Source: Streptomyces sp. NBC_01351 (GTDB lineage Bacteria > Actinomycetota > Actinomycetes > Streptomycetales > Streptomycetaceae). From it: DNA of 64,000 nt. Each line of letters opens with the position of its first letter. The stretch's first letter is position 1. The DNA lies in assembly GCF_036237315.1 (NCBI RefSeq), contig NZ_CP108356.1, positions 1,116,001 to 1,180,000 of the forward strand, in the 5' to 3' direction. Under the pieces are notes generated by a model. The model did no database searches and was not told where the DNA came from. It saw only the letters and a list, made by a program, of their open reading frames with translations. Below are positions 33,920 through 45,311 of this stretch, piece by piece. The position numbers and the translations under genes are program-made.

Positions 33920-35104
33920 TCACTTCAGGAAGGCCGGCAGGGCGGCGGCGAGGCGTTCGTACTCCTCGGGCCGGTTGTAGAGCTGGCCGCAGACGCGGAT
34001 GCCGCCGCCGGCCGGCCACGGCCAGATCAGCACCCGGATGCGCAGCCGCGCCGCGAGCTCCTCGCGCAGCGCGCGGGCGGCCTCGTGGGTCTCGGCGACC
34101 CCGGGCGGCAGCCGTAGCGTGCGCATGGCGAGGCCGTCGCCGCCGGGCAGCGGGGTGAGCCCGGGGAGCTCGGCGAGCAGGGCCGCGCCGTGGGCGGCCA
34201 GGGCGCTGTTGTGGGCCCGTACCTTGGCCGCGTCGAGGCGGTGGATGAGGTCGAGCCCCTCGGGGGCGGCGAGCCAGCCCGTGTAGTCGGCGGTGGCGCG
34301 GTTCTCGACGGCGCGCGGAAAGCCGTGCTGGTCCTCCCAGGACGGTACGAGGGCCCTGATCCGGCGGCGGTGCTGCGGGGCGACGGCGAGGACGGCGCTC
34401 CCGGGCGGGGCGTACCCCCATTTGTGGAGGTTCCCGAACCAGAAGTCGGCGCCGCCGGCGAGGGGGTCGGCGAGCATGCCGGGGGCGTGGGCGCCGTCGA
34501 CGACTGTGGTGACCCCGCGTTCCCGCAGGTCGGCGAGGAGCCGGGGCGAGGCGATGATCCGGGCGGTGGGCGAGCTGACGTGGTCGAGGACGGCCACCTT
34601 GGTCCGCGGGGTCAGCGCGGCCAGCACGGCCTCACGGACGGCGTCCTCGTCGGGCAGGCCGGGGTCGAGGGCGACGGTGGTGACCGGGGCGCGGCGGGCG
34701 GCGGCCGCGACGACGGTGCCGTAGCCGTGGTCGCTGACCAGGATCTCGTCGCCCTCGGCGAAGGGGATCGCGTCGAGCGCGAGGTTGGCGCCTTCGGTGG
34801 CGTTGGAGATGAAGGCCATGCCGTCGGGGTCGGTACCAAGGTGCGCGGCGATCCGCGCGCGGGCCTCGGCCAGCCGGTCCGGGACGGCGAGGAAGAAGGC
34901 GTCGGGATCGGCGTGCGCTTCCGCGAGCAGCGCCGCTTGGGCCTCCTGCACCGGAACCGGCACCGCTCCGAAGGAGCCGTGGTTGAGGTGGGCGACGCGG
35001 GGGTCCAGGCGGAACAGGGCCTGCCCGCCGGGGAACTCGGCGGGTGAATCCGCAGGGGTACCTGCGGGGAACTCGGCGTCGGCGGGGTGTGCCGGCACGG
35101 TCAC
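33920..35104 (-). CDS. Class V PLP aminotransferase (isopenicillin-N-epimerase-like)
   Basis: The 394-aa protein starts GTG 35104. It shows HLNHGSFGAVPVPVQEAQ near residue 40, ISNATEGANLALDAIPF near 98, TTVVDGAHAPGML (PLP Asp/His) and the Schiff-base lysine in FGNLHKWGYAPPGSAVL (~residue 230). This is the CefD/class V aminotransferase group. CefD itself is only one member, and no beta-lactam genes are nearby, so the substrate is unknown. A short overlapping ORF precedes it with a GTGA overlap. Confidence 0.88.
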   Translation of the reverse strand: MTVPAHPADAEFPAGTPADSPAEFPGGQALFRLDPRVAHLNHGSFGAVPVPVQEAQAALLAEAHADPDAFFLAVPDRLAEARARIAAHLGTDPDGMAFISNATEGANLALDAIPFAEGDEILVSDHGYGTVVAAAARRAPVTTVALDPGLPDEDAVREAVLAALTPRTKVAVLDHVSSPTARIIASPRLLADLRERGVTTVVDGAHAPGMLADPLAGGADFWFGNLHKWGYAPPGSAVLAVAPQHRRRIRALVPSWEDQHGFPRAVENRATADYTGWLAAPEGLDLIHRLDAAKVRAHNSALAAHGAALLAELPGLTPLPGGDGLAMRTLRLPPGVAETHEAARALREELAARLRIRVLIWPWPAGGGIRVCGQLYNRPEEYERLAAALPAFLK

Positions 35105-35340
35105 GGGGCCTCCGTAGGGGCGGAGCGGCTGTCCCCCTGATCATCTCCCGCCGGGGCCGCTGCCGGTAGCCCGCCCGCGAAGGCCGCCCGGCGGGCGCGG
35201 GCGACGAGCTCGCGCACGACGGGGCGGGGTTCTCCGCGCCGGACCACGGGGCGGGGTTCTCCGCGCCGAACCGGGGAGAGCGGCGCCCGCTCGACCGCCG
35301 GAGTGCGTCGGCCCCCGAGGGGCCTACGGCTCACGCCCAC
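35101..35340 (-). CDS. Doubtful small ORF with internal repeat (79 aa)
   Basis: The frame between the GH71-like gene and the aminotransferase has no family match I recognise. It is Arg/Pro/Ala-rich and contains a repeat of RRGEPRPVV encoded by two copies of a ~27-nt unit (around 35219-35275). It overlaps the aminotransferase start as GTGA and the end of the upstream gene by 17 nt, which hints at coupling, but its composition is also what a random GC-rich frame would give. Confidence 0.25.
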   Translation of the reverse strand: MGVSRRPLGGRRTPAVERAPLSPVRRGEPRPVVRRGEPRPVVRELVARARRAAFAGGLPAAAPAGDDQGDSRSAPTEAP

Positions 35341-37183
35341 TGGTCGCCCCGTGGTACTGGAGGTCCTGCACCTCGACGGTGCGGTCCACCGGGTACGCCA
35401 GCTCCACCTCCGCCCCCGGCTTCCCGCCCCGCACCACCTGCGCCGAGCTGGTGCCCGGCTTCAGCGGGAGCAGTTCGGAGTGGATTCCGGCGGGAGCCCG
35501 ATGGGTGTCCTTGGCGGAGCCGACGGTCGTACGGACTTCCGCGGGCTCCGCGAGGAAGCTGAGCACCTCCACCGTGTCCCGGGGCGCGGCGCTGCCCTTG
35601 CGGAGCGACATCACCAGCGACTGCGGGCCCGTCGGGTCGGCGGCGGCGAACTGGGTGCGGGAGGTCAGGTACAGGGTGTCCCGGACGATCTTCGGCCAGC
35701 CGCCGGTCTTGAACCTGGTCAGGTAGTACGAGCTCAGGTCCAGGTAGGTGTGGCCGTTGTGCAGGGAGGGCGCGAACTGGGTGCTCTCGGAGTAGTCGTT
35801 CCAGGTGGTGAGCTGTACCCAGTCGGCGCCGTCCTCGATGGCGCGCGTCCAAGTGGCGCGCAGGGTGGCGGTGTTGCCGGCCTCGTCGTAGACGCCCTGG
35901 TTGGGGCGGGCGTCCTGCACGGACACCGGCTGCATCCAGATCTTGCCCGCGTCGTGGGCCCGCCGTACGTCGCGCGCGGAGCCTTCCTGGCCGACGTAGC
36001 TGCGACTGCCCCACTCGGAGAACCCGTAACTGATGGGCGCGAACTCCCCGTTGTGCGCGCCGAAGTCGAGGAAGAGCGGGACGAAGGCGGTGCGGATGCC
36101 GTGCCGGGTCCGGAGGAGTTCCAGGGTCTCGCTCCACCAGGCGACGCTCTTGGCCTCCGCCTTGAAGGGGGAGACGACGAGCCGACCGTCCGGGAGCCGG
36201 TGGGCGGCGGGCGCCTGGCCGAGGGTGGCGATCGCCTCGGCGAGCACGGCCGGGTCGTCGGTCCGCAGCGAGGTCATGTCCGGCATCAGCATGACCTTGA
36301 ACCCCGGGTCCACCGAACGGGCCGCGGCCATCAGCTGCCGGGAGCGTTCCCAGTTCTTGCCGGAGAGGGAGAGCAGGTCGAGGGTGAACCCGTCGATGCC
36401 CGCCGCGACGGCCGTGCGCACCTCCTGCTGGAGGTTGGCGTACTCCCAGTCGCCGCTCCGGGGCGCCACGGGCAGCGGCCGGTCGCGCAGCAGTCCGCCG
36501 TACGTCCCGTGCTTCCCCTTCTCGCCCTCCGGGTCGAGGTAGTTGCGGGTGTAGTAGTCACTGTCGGCGCTCTGGTTGTCGAGGGAGAGCGGGTACGGGG
36601 TGAAGTAGTGGGCGAAGACCAGCTTCTTGCCCGCCGCGCCGGAGCGCAGGGTGGCCGGCTTCGGCATGTCGAAGGGAAGGGCCCGCGTCTCGGGGGCGCC
36701 GCCGGGGCCGGGCTCCGGAGCCGCGTCCCCGGTGGGCGGCGGGCTCGCGGTCGGCTGCCGGGTGGCCGGGGCGCCGGTTTCGGCGGGTGGGGCGGTGGCG
36801 GCGGGCTCGGTGGGCCAGGGGGTGTCGGTGGCGACGGTCGGCCCCTCCCCCGCGGAAGCGCGCGCGAAGGGGTCCCAGGCGATCCCCGTGGCGGCGCAGA
36901 CGCCGACCAGGAGGAATCCGCAGACCAGGAGCAGCAGCGGCCGGCCGCCCCGGACCCCGGTGCGGCGCCGGTGCGACCGGGGCCGCGCGGAGGCCCCGCG
37001 CCCGTGCCGGGCCCGGCGTTCGGCCGGGCCCGCCGGTTCCACGCGGTGCGCCCGTTCCACGCCGTCGGCACGCTCCGCCCGGTCCGCACGCTCCAACCGG
37101 TCCGCACGCTCCGCCCGGTCCCCCGCGCGGTCCCCCGGCCCGCCCGGGCCCGCTCGCCGTCCTGCCCGCCGGTTCCCCGTCAT
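35324..37183 (-). CDS. GH71-like (alpha-1,3-glucanase family) protein with N-terminal membrane anchor
   Basis: The 619-aa protein starts ATG 37183 after GGGAGGGGACAGG. Residues 1-75 are a highly charged R/A/D/E repeat (units like RADRAE). One membrane helix follows (RPLLLLVCGFLLVGVCAATG, ~80-100), then a Pro/Thr/Ala linker and a catalytic region beginning KLVFAHYFTPYPLSLDN with GIDGFTLDLLSLSG, FKVMLMPDMTSL and WVQLTTWNDYSEST, which resemble GH71. A C-terminal beta domain ends the protein. The anchor and linker suggest display outside the cell. The substrate is assumed from the family. Confidence 0.78.
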   Translation of the reverse strand: MTGNRRAGRRAGPGGPGDRAGDRAERADRLERADRAERADGVERAHRVEPAGPAERRARHGRGASARPRSHRRRTGVRGGRPLLLLVCGFLLVGVCAATGIAWDPFARASAGEGPTVATDTPWPTEPAATAPPAETGAPATRQPTASPPPTGDAAPEPGPGGAPETRALPFDMPKPATLRSGAAGKKLVFAHYFTPYPLSLDNQSADSDYYTRNYLDPEGEKGKHGTYGGLLRDRPLPVAPRSGDWEYANLQQEVRTAVAAGIDGFTLDLLSLSGKNWERSRQLMAAARSVDPGFKVMLMPDMTSLRTDDPAVLAEAIATLGQAPAAHRLPDGRLVVSPFKAEAKSVAWWSETLELLRTRHGIRTAFVPLFLDFGAHNGEFAPISYGFSEWGSRSYVGQEGSARDVRRAHDAGKIWMQPVSVQDARPNQGVYDEAGNTATLRATWTRAIEDGADWVQLTTWNDYSESTQFAPSLHNGHTYLDLSSYYLTRFKTGGWPKIVRDTLYLTSRTQFAAADPTGPQSLVMSLRKGSAAPRDTVEVLSFLAEPAEVRTTVGSAKDTHRAPAGIHSELLPLKPGTSSAQVVRGGKPGAEVELAYPVDRTVEVQDLQYHGATSGREP

Positions 37184-37215
37184 CCTGTCCCCTCCCACGT
37201 CCTTCGGGTCCCGGC

Positions 37216-38088
37216 TCAGCCCGCTACGGGGTACATCGAGCCCCGCCGGCCCTCCGGTGAGCTCAGCCACTCCAGCTTCTCGGCGGTTCCGGTGCCCGGG
37301 AGCGGGGTGTGCAGCACGATCGCCAGGTCGGGGCGGGCGGGCACGCGCAGCTGGGTCGTCTCCACGTGCAGGGTGCCGACGACCGGATGCTGCATCTGCT
37401 TCTTCGTCAGGCCGCCGGGACGGACGTCCTGCCGGTCCCACAACGCGGCGAACTCCGGGCTGAGTTCCCGGGCCTCCTCGACGACGGCCCGGAACCCCTC
37501 GTCGTGGGGGTGCTCCGAGCAGGCCGCCCGGAACTGGGCGACCACGTTGGCGGCGTTCTCCTCCCAGTGCGCGGAACGCGACCGGTAGAGGGGGTCGGTG
37601 AAGAAGGCGATCAGGCAGTTCTGGACGATCTCCGGACGCATCCCGAGGACCATCGCGGCCGCCTCGTTGTACAGCACCGTGTTCCAGTAGGCGTCCATGA
37701 TGTGCGCGGGGAACGGCATCCACGCGTCGATCAGCCGCTTCAGGCCCTCGCACATGTCGCGGTCCGCCGGGGCGACCTCCAGCACGGGCGGGTTGAGCCC
37801 GGCGAGCACGTACAGGTGCCGGCGTTCCGCGCTGGTGAGCTTCAGTACCCGGCCGACCGAGTCCAGGACCTGCCCGGACACGGTGATGTCGCGACCCTGT
37901 TCGAGCCACTGGTACCAGGAGACCCCGACGCCGGCGAGCACCGCGACCTCCTCCCGGCGCAGGCCCGGCGTCCGGCGGCGGGCCCCGCCGTCCGGCAGGC
38001 CCGCCTCGGCCGGGGAGATCCTGGCCCGTCTGCTCATCAGGAAACCCCGCAGCTCGGTCCGTCGGTGCGCGTCGATCGGTATGGCCAC
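37216..38088 (-). CDS. XRE-family regulator with MmyB-like ligand domain
   Basis: The 290-aa protein starts GTG 38088. An XRE HTH (RRRTPGLRREEVAVLAGVGVSWYQWLEQGRD in outline, ~30-65) is followed by an MLTR/MmyB-like domain (MPFPAHIMDAYWNTVLYNEAA, LRVPARPDLAIVLHTPLPGT). This class commonly controls a divergent dehydrogenase or transporter; here the divergent neighbour is an MFS pump 89 bp away. Confidence 0.9.
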   Translation of the reverse strand: MAIPIDAHRRTELRGFLMSRRARISPAEAGLPDGGARRRTPGLRREEVAVLAGVGVSWYQWLEQGRDITVSGQVLDSVGRVLKLTSAERRHLYVLAGLNPPVLEVAPADRDMCEGLKRLIDAWMPFPAHIMDAYWNTVLYNEAAAMVLGMRPEIVQNCLIAFFTDPLYRSRSAHWEENAANVVAQFRAACSEHPHDEGFRAVVEEARELSPEFAALWDRQDVRPGGLTKKQMQHPVVGTLHVETTQLRVPARPDLAIVLHTPLPGTGTAEKLEWLSSPEGRRGSMYPVAG

Positions 38089-38177
38089 GAGTCCCCCTGT
38101 CCGGCTGCCTGGTGTTGCCGCCAACAGGATAAGTTCCCACTCTCCACGGGCATTCCCGCGCCACGAAGCTGACTGCC

Positions 38178-39590
38178 ATGGCGATCGACACACATACGAC
38201 GACCCACTCACCCGACACGGCGGCCCCCGAGGGCGGCGACCGGCTCTCCGGCCGGGCCCGTCTGGTCCTCTTCGTCCTCTGCGCCGCCCAGTTCATGGTG
38301 GCCCTCGACTTCTCCGTACTGAACGTGGCCCTGCCTGTGCTCGGCAAGGACCTCGGGCTGAGCCGGTCCGGCCTCCAGTGGGCGGTCACCGCGTTCGCGC
38401 TGCCCTCCGGCGGCTTCCTGCTCCTGTTCGGCCGGATCGCGGACCTGTACGGCCGCAAGAAGCTGTTCCTGACCGGCCTCGCACTCTTCGGCGCGGCCTC
38501 CGTGCTCGCGACCCTCGCCTGGGACCCGGCCTCCTTCCTGACCGGGCGCGCGCTCCAGGGCATGGGCGCGGCGGTCATCGTCCCCACCGGCATGTCCCTG
38601 CTGACCACGACCTTCCCCGAGGGTCCGCTGCGCGACAGGGCGCTCGGCATCTCCGGCACGCTGCTGTCCCTCGGCTACACCGTCGGCATGCTGCTCGGCG
38701 GTGTCCTGACCGACACCCTGGGCTGGCGTTCGACGATGGGCCTGCTCGCGGTGGCCTCGGTGGTCGTACTGGCCTTCGCGCCGGGGCTGTTGGGGGAGTC
38801 GCGCACGACCGAGCGGCCGCGGCTGGACGTGCCCGGGGCCATCACGGTCACCGGCTCCCTGCTGGCGCTGATCTACGCCCTGTCGACGGCGGCGCAGCGC
38901 GGCTTCGGCGGCGCGGACGTCTGGGGCACCCTGGTGGTCGGACTGGTCCTGCTCGTCGCGTTCGCGGTGGCGGAGACGCGGTCCCCGGCCCCCCTGGTCT
39001 CGCCGGCGATGCTGAAGCGGCGCACGGTCGCCTGGGGCAATCTCGGCGGTCTGGTCACCTTCTCGATGATGTCGACGGTCGTCTTCGTCCTGACCCTCTA
39101 CCTCCAGGAGACGCTGGAACTGTCGGCCTTCCGTACGGGTCTGGTCTTCGGCATCCAGGGCATCGCCTCCGTCCTCGCCGGTTCGTACGCCCCGAGGGTC
39201 ATCGGCCGCTTCGGCGCCCGCCGCACCCTGATCGGCTCCCTGCTCGGCCAGGGCGTGCTGACCGCCGCGCTGCTCGTCGTGGGCTCGGAGTCGGGCGCCC
39301 TGTTGGCTACCGTGGCGGTGTCGCTGGCCAGCATGTGCCACCTCGGCGCGATCATCTCGTACGGGCTGGTGGTGACGAGCGGCGTGCCCGACGAGGAACA
39401 GGGGCTGGCGACCGGCCTGGTCACCACCACCCAGCAGGTCGGCCTCACCATCGGCATCCCACTGCTGGGCGTGCTGGCCACCACGCAGGCCTCCCTGTTC
39501 GGCGGGGTGCGGACGGTGCTGGCGGCCGACGCGGCGATCGTCCTCGCGGCGGCGCTCCTGGTGTACCTGGGCCTGCGCCGCCGTCGGTAG
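38178..39590 (+). CDS. MFS drug:proton transporter (DHA2, 14-TM type)
   Basis: The 470-aa membrane protein has the MFS motif GRIADLYGRKKLFLTG, a GxxxGPxxGG-like motif C region GYTVGMLLGGVLTD, and LDFSVLNVALPVLGKDLGLS in helix 1, as in EmrB/QacA-type pumps. About 14 hydrophobic segments can be counted. It is probably regulated by the divergent XRE protein. Confidence 0.9.
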   Translation: MAIDTHTTTHSPDTAAPEGGDRLSGRARLVLFVLCAAQFMVALDFSVLNVALPVLGKDLGLSRSGLQWAVTAFALPSGGFLLLFGRIADLYGRKKLFLTGLALFGAASVLATLAWDPASFLTGRALQGMGAAVIVPTGMSLLTTTFPEGPLRDRALGISGTLLSLGYTVGMLLGGVLTDTLGWRSTMGLLAVASVVVLAFAPGLLGESRTTERPRLDVPGAITVTGSLLALIYALSTAAQRGFGGADVWGTLVVGLVLLVAFAVAETRSPAPLVSPAMLKRRTVAWGNLGGLVTFSMMSTVVFVLTLYLQETLELSAFRTGLVFGIQGIASVLAGSYAPRVIGRFGARRTLIGSLLGQGVLTAALLVVGSESGALLATVAVSLASMCHLGAIISYGLVVTSGVPDEEQGLATGLVTTTQQVGLTIGIPLLGVLATTQASLFGGVRTVLAADAAIVLAAALLVYLGLRRRR

Positions 39591-39706
39591 CCGCGTAGGA
39601 ATACGACATTCCCCTGGTCTTCCGACGCAAGTGGCGCATAATCGTCGTCACGCGGCCTGTTCGTACCCTGTTGCCGCGCTTGGTCACGCATGCAATGGGG
39701 GGCATC

Positions 39707-40180
39707 GTGCCGATGAGGGATTCAGGGTCGTCGTCCGGAACAGTCCCCGCGACATCCGCCGAGATGTCCCGCCTGCTCACCGCCGTCCGGCGGGGGCGGG
39801 TGCTGACCGTGGCCGGCGGGTTCCGCGAGCCGCGGGGCCTGTTGGTGCGGGAGATCGCGCGGCGGCTCGTGTCGAACTTCTACGACGGGGTCGCCGTGGT
39901 CGCGATGGAGCCGGTCCGCGGCCGGCTCGGGGCGCACGAGCTGACGGCCGAGCTGGGCTGCGTGCCCGGCATGCCGTTCCTGCCCGGCGGGCGGACGGCG
40001 AGCGTCGCCTCCTGGCTGGCCGAGCGGGACATGCTGCTCGTCCTGGACGGCGCGGAGCAGCTCGGCCCGGACGCCCTGGCCTGGCTGCGGGAGCTGCTCA
40101 CCGTCGCCCCGGGCCTGCGGATCCTCGCCGCCGGGCGGGCGCCGCTGGGCCTCGACGGGGAACGGGTCCACCGGCTCTGA
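39707..40180 (+). CDS. Short protein resembling the ATPase part of LuxR/AfsR regulators, P-loop degenerate
   Basis: The 157-aa product (start GTG 39707 after GGGGGG; ATG 39695 or 39713 are alternatives) follows the pattern of STAND ATPases: SRLLTAVRRGRVLTVAGG, LLVREIARRL, VAVVAMEPV, a Walker B-like MLLVLDGAEQL and LRELLTVAPGLRILAAGRAPLGLDGE. The usual P-loop GxxGxGKT is replaced by GGFREPRG, so ATP binding is unlikely. There is no HTH and no C-terminal domain. It may be a remnant of a larger regulator or a small modulator. Confidence 0.55.
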   Translation: MPMRDSGSSSGTVPATSAEMSRLLTAVRRGRVLTVAGGFREPRGLLVREIARRLVSNFYDGVAVVAMEPVRGRLGAHELTAELGCVPGMPFLPGGRTASVASWLAERDMLLVLDGAEQLGPDALAWLRELLTVAPGLRILAAGRAPLGLDGERVHRL

Positions 40181-40434
40181 AGCCCGGCCTCGTCTGCGGC
40201 CATGTGTACGGCCATGTGCACTGCGCCTGCGGCGCATTGTGTGCACCGTGTGTCGCCGCCATGACGGCGCCACATCACCGCAGCAGCACCGGCACAGCAC
40301 TGCCATCGGGGAGTCATTGAGTGGCGGGGGACGGAAACCTAGGGTCTGACCTGCGGGTTCCGGTCGCGCATGTGCTGCGCGATCGTGGGCCCGGGCGTGT
40401 ACGTCAACCTCCCCCGCACGTACAGGAGATCCTC

Positions 40435-41853
40435 GTGAGCGAGCACACCAGTGCGCCCCGGACCGGTCCGGTCGGCAGACGCGGCTTCCTCGCCGGCGCC
40501 GCGGCGGTGGCGGCGGCAGCGGCCACTCCGTCCCTCGCCCAGGCGGCGACGTCGGGCACCGCGGCAGCGTCCGCGGCCCGCCCCAACATCCTGCTGATCG
40601 TCACCGACGACCAGCCCAAGCACACCGACTGGGCGATCCAGAAGACCATCGGCTGGATAGCCGACCAGGGCGTGAAGTTCACCAACGGCCACGTGTCCAC
40701 TCCGCTGTGCTCGCCGTCGCGGTCGTCGGTCTTCTCGGGCCGGTACGCCCACAACCACGGCGTACGAAACAACGGCGCCTCGCACAGCCTCGACCAGCAC
40801 AGCACGGTGCAGCGCTACCTCAAGCAAGCGGGCTACCGCACCGGGCTGTTCGGCAAGTACCTCAACTCCTGGGCGCTGGCGGACAATCCGCCGCACTTCG
40901 AGGAGTGGGCGCTGCTCCAGCCCGCCTACAACAACGCCAACTGGAACGTCAACGGGACGGTCCAGACCCTCACCGGCTACACCACCAACATCGTCAAGAA
41001 CAAGACCCTGGCCTTCCTCGACAAGGCCACCACCGACACCCGGCCGTGGTTCGCGTACGTCACCCCGTACGCCTCGCACGAGCCGAACACGCCCGCGGCC
41101 AAGTACGCCGACACGGTCGTGCCCGCGTGGAACGGGCGGCCGTCGGTCCCCGAGGCCGATCGCAGCGACAAACCGGCCTACATCCAGAACGCGACGGGCA
41201 CCCTCGCCGAGGCCAAGGCGCTGCGCGAGCGCCAGCTGCGGTCCCTGCTCTCCGTGGACGACGCGGTGCAGGCGATCCACGACAAGCTGGCGGCGATCGG
41301 CCAGCTCGACAACACCCTGGTCATCTACATCGGCGACAACGGCTACTCGTGGGCCGACCACGGCTGGCTGAAGAAGTCCGTGCCCTACTCCCCCGCCCAC
41401 GAGGTGCCGTTCTACCTCTCCTGGCCAGCCGGCGGACTGGGCTCGGGCACCGTCGACAACCGCGTCGTCGCCAACATCGACATCGCGCCGACCATCCTGG
41501 ACGCGGCCGGGATCACCCCCGACACCCCGCAGGACGGCCGCTCGCTGCTCACCGGTTTCAGCCGCGACCACCTGCTGGTCGAGTGGTGGAAGCAGGGCAC
41601 CGGCGGCACCGGTCCGAAGACCTGGGCCTCGTACGTGGCCAAGGACAAGCAGTACACGGAGTACTACGACCTGCACACCGATGCCACGGGCGCGGTCTCC
41701 GGCACCGGGCAGGTGACCTTCCGCGAGTACTACGACCTGGTGAGCGACCCGTACCAACTGCAGAACCTGCTCCACCAGGCCACCCCGCAGCAGGAACAGG
41801 CCCTCGGCATCCCGGCGTTGGCCGCGGCCCTGGCCGCCGACCGCACCGCCTGA
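40435..41853 (+). CDS. Arylsulfatase-type sulfatase, Tat-secreted
   Basis: The 472-aa protein starts GTG 40435 with AGGAG 7 nt upstream. It has a twin-arginine signal (GRRGFLAGAAAVAAAAA) and the sulfatase core ARPNILLIVTDDQPKHTDW, the formylglycine motif LCSPSRSS (Cys ~92), HGWLKKSVPYSPAHEVPFYLS and YIGDNGYSWADHGW. Cys in CxPSR must be oxidised to formylglycine, and the enzyme for this is the next gene, 45 nt downstream. It is probably secreted folded via Tat and hydrolyses organic sulfate esters. Confidence 0.93.
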   Translation: MSEHTSAPRTGPVGRRGFLAGAAAVAAAAATPSLAQAATSGTAAASAARPNILLIVTDDQPKHTDWAIQKTIGWIADQGVKFTNGHVSTPLCSPSRSSVFSGRYAHNHGVRNNGASHSLDQHSTVQRYLKQAGYRTGLFGKYLNSWALADNPPHFEEWALLQPAYNNANWNVNGTVQTLTGYTTNIVKNKTLAFLDKATTDTRPWFAYVTPYASHEPNTPAAKYADTVVPAWNGRPSVPEADRSDKPAYIQNATGTLAEAKALRERQLRSLLSVDDAVQAIHDKLAAIGQLDNTLVIYIGDNGYSWADHGWLKKSVPYSPAHEVPFYLSWPAGGLGSGTVDNRVVANIDIAPTILDAAGITPDTPQDGRSLLTGFSRDHLLVEWWKQGTGGTGPKTWASYVAKDKQYTEYYDLHTDATGAVSGTGQVTFREYYDLVSDPYQLQNLLHQATPQQEQALGIPALAAALAADRTA

Positions 41854-41898
41854 CCGACCGGTCCACGCGTTTCGCCGGACATCCCGTAGGAGACACCG

Positions 41899-42822
41899 AT
41901 GCCGCCCAAGCCCTGCTGCACCCCCGGCCGGGAGCCCTCCGCCGACCTGCTCACCCTGGTCCGGCGGCCCCAGGCCCCGCCGGCGGCGGATCCCGCGGCG
42001 GCGCGGGCCGTCCGCGATCTGGTGGACGTCGCGGGCGGCCGGTTCCTGATGGGGACCGAGGACCCGGACGGGTTCCCGGCGGACGGCGAGGGCCCGGTAC
42101 GGGAGGAGGTGGTCGGGGCGTTCCGCATCGCCCCGACCACCGTCACCAACGCGCAGTTCGCCTCGTTCGTGAAGGCCACCGGCCACGTCACGGAGGCGGA
42201 GTCCTTCGGCTTCAGCTTCGTCTTCGCGGGCTTCCTCAGCGGTGAACTCACCTCCGCGTCACCGGCGGTGGCGGGCACCCCGTGGTGGCGGGCGGTCTCC
42301 GGAGCCGACTGGCGCCGTCCGGAGGGACCCGGATCCTCCTTCGCCGCGCGGCAGAGCCACCCCGTGGTCCACGTCTCCTGGCACGACGCGCTCGCCTACT
42401 GCGCCTGGTCCGGGACGCGGCTGCCCACGGAACCCGAATGGGAGTTCGCCGCGCGCGGCGGCCTGGAGCAGAAGCGCTACCCGTGGGGCGACCAACTCCG
42501 CCCCGACGGCCGGTACATGTGCAACATCTGGAACGGCGACTTCCCGGCCCACAACACCCGGGCCGACGGGTACGCGGGCACGGCTCCCGCCAAGTCCTTC
42601 CGGCCCAACGGGTACGGGCTGTACAACGCGGTCGGCAACGTGTGGGAGTGGTCCGCCGACCGCTTCTCCGCCTCCGGCGGCCCGGAGCGCACCATGCGCG
42701 GCGGCTCCCACATGTGCCACGACTCGTACTGCAACCGCTACCGGGTCGCGGCACGGACCCGCAACACCCCGGACAGCTCGGCCGGGAACATCGGCTTCCG
42801 CGTGGCGGCCGACCCGGACTGA
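41899..42822 (+). CDS. Formylglycine-generating enzyme (SUMF1/FGE)
   Basis: The 307-aa protein has the FGE fold: [21 protein letters not shown] near residue 48, [29 protein letters not shown] in outline, [20 protein letters not shown] and the active-site copper cysteines in [20 protein letters not shown] (two Cys five apart, as in the S. coelicolor enzyme). It converts the CxPSR cysteine of sulfatases to formylglycine and forms an obvious pair with the preceding sulfatase. It acts in the cytoplasm before Tat export. Confidence 0.95.
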   Translation: MPPKPCCTPGREPSADLLTLVRRPQAPPAADPAAARAVRDLVDVAGGRFLMGTEDPDGFPADGEGPVREEVVGAFRIAPTTVTNAQFASFVKATGHVTEAESFGFSFVFAGFLSGELTSASPAVAGTPWWRAVSGADWRRPEGPGSSFAARQSHPVVHVSWHDALAYCAWSGTRLPTEPEWEFAARGGLEQKRYPWGDQLRPDGRYMCNIWNGDFPAHNTRADGYAGTAPAKSFRPNGYGLYNAVGNVWEWSADRFSASGGPERTMRGGSHMCHDSYCNRYRVAARTRNTPDSSAGNIGFRVAADPD

Positions 42823-42837
42823 GCCCCCGGATACGGG

Positions 42838-42872
42838 TCCGCCCCGGTCGGCACGGGGCCGACCGGGGCGGA
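42838..42872. terminator. Bidirectional terminator between FGE and icd genes
   Basis: TCCGCCCCGGTCGGC pairs perfectly (15 bp) with GCCGACCGGGGCGGA around a 5-nt ACGGG loop, between two convergent genes (stops at 42822 and 42902). There is no T tract, as usual in Streptomyces. Confidence 0.8.
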
Positions 42873-42901
42873 TCACGCGAGGAACTGCTACGGCTTCAGC
42901 C

Positions 42902-45184
<2,283 letters not shown>

Positions 45185-45311
45185 GTGATCGGGCCGGTCT
45201 GGACAGCCCCCTGCTCGAAGCTCCGGGTGAGGCGTGTCGCACATGTCACGCGAGAACGCCGCCGCCGACGTCTTGCGTCGGGGGCGGCGCTCGGGGAACG
45301 CGCGAGGCTCG

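Noticed and set aside
37184..38659. Upstream extension of the GH71-like frame to 38659
   Set aside because: The extension crosses the XRE and MFS genes in another frame. A strong ribosome site sits at ATG 37183, where the protein gains a plausible charged N-terminus and membrane helix.
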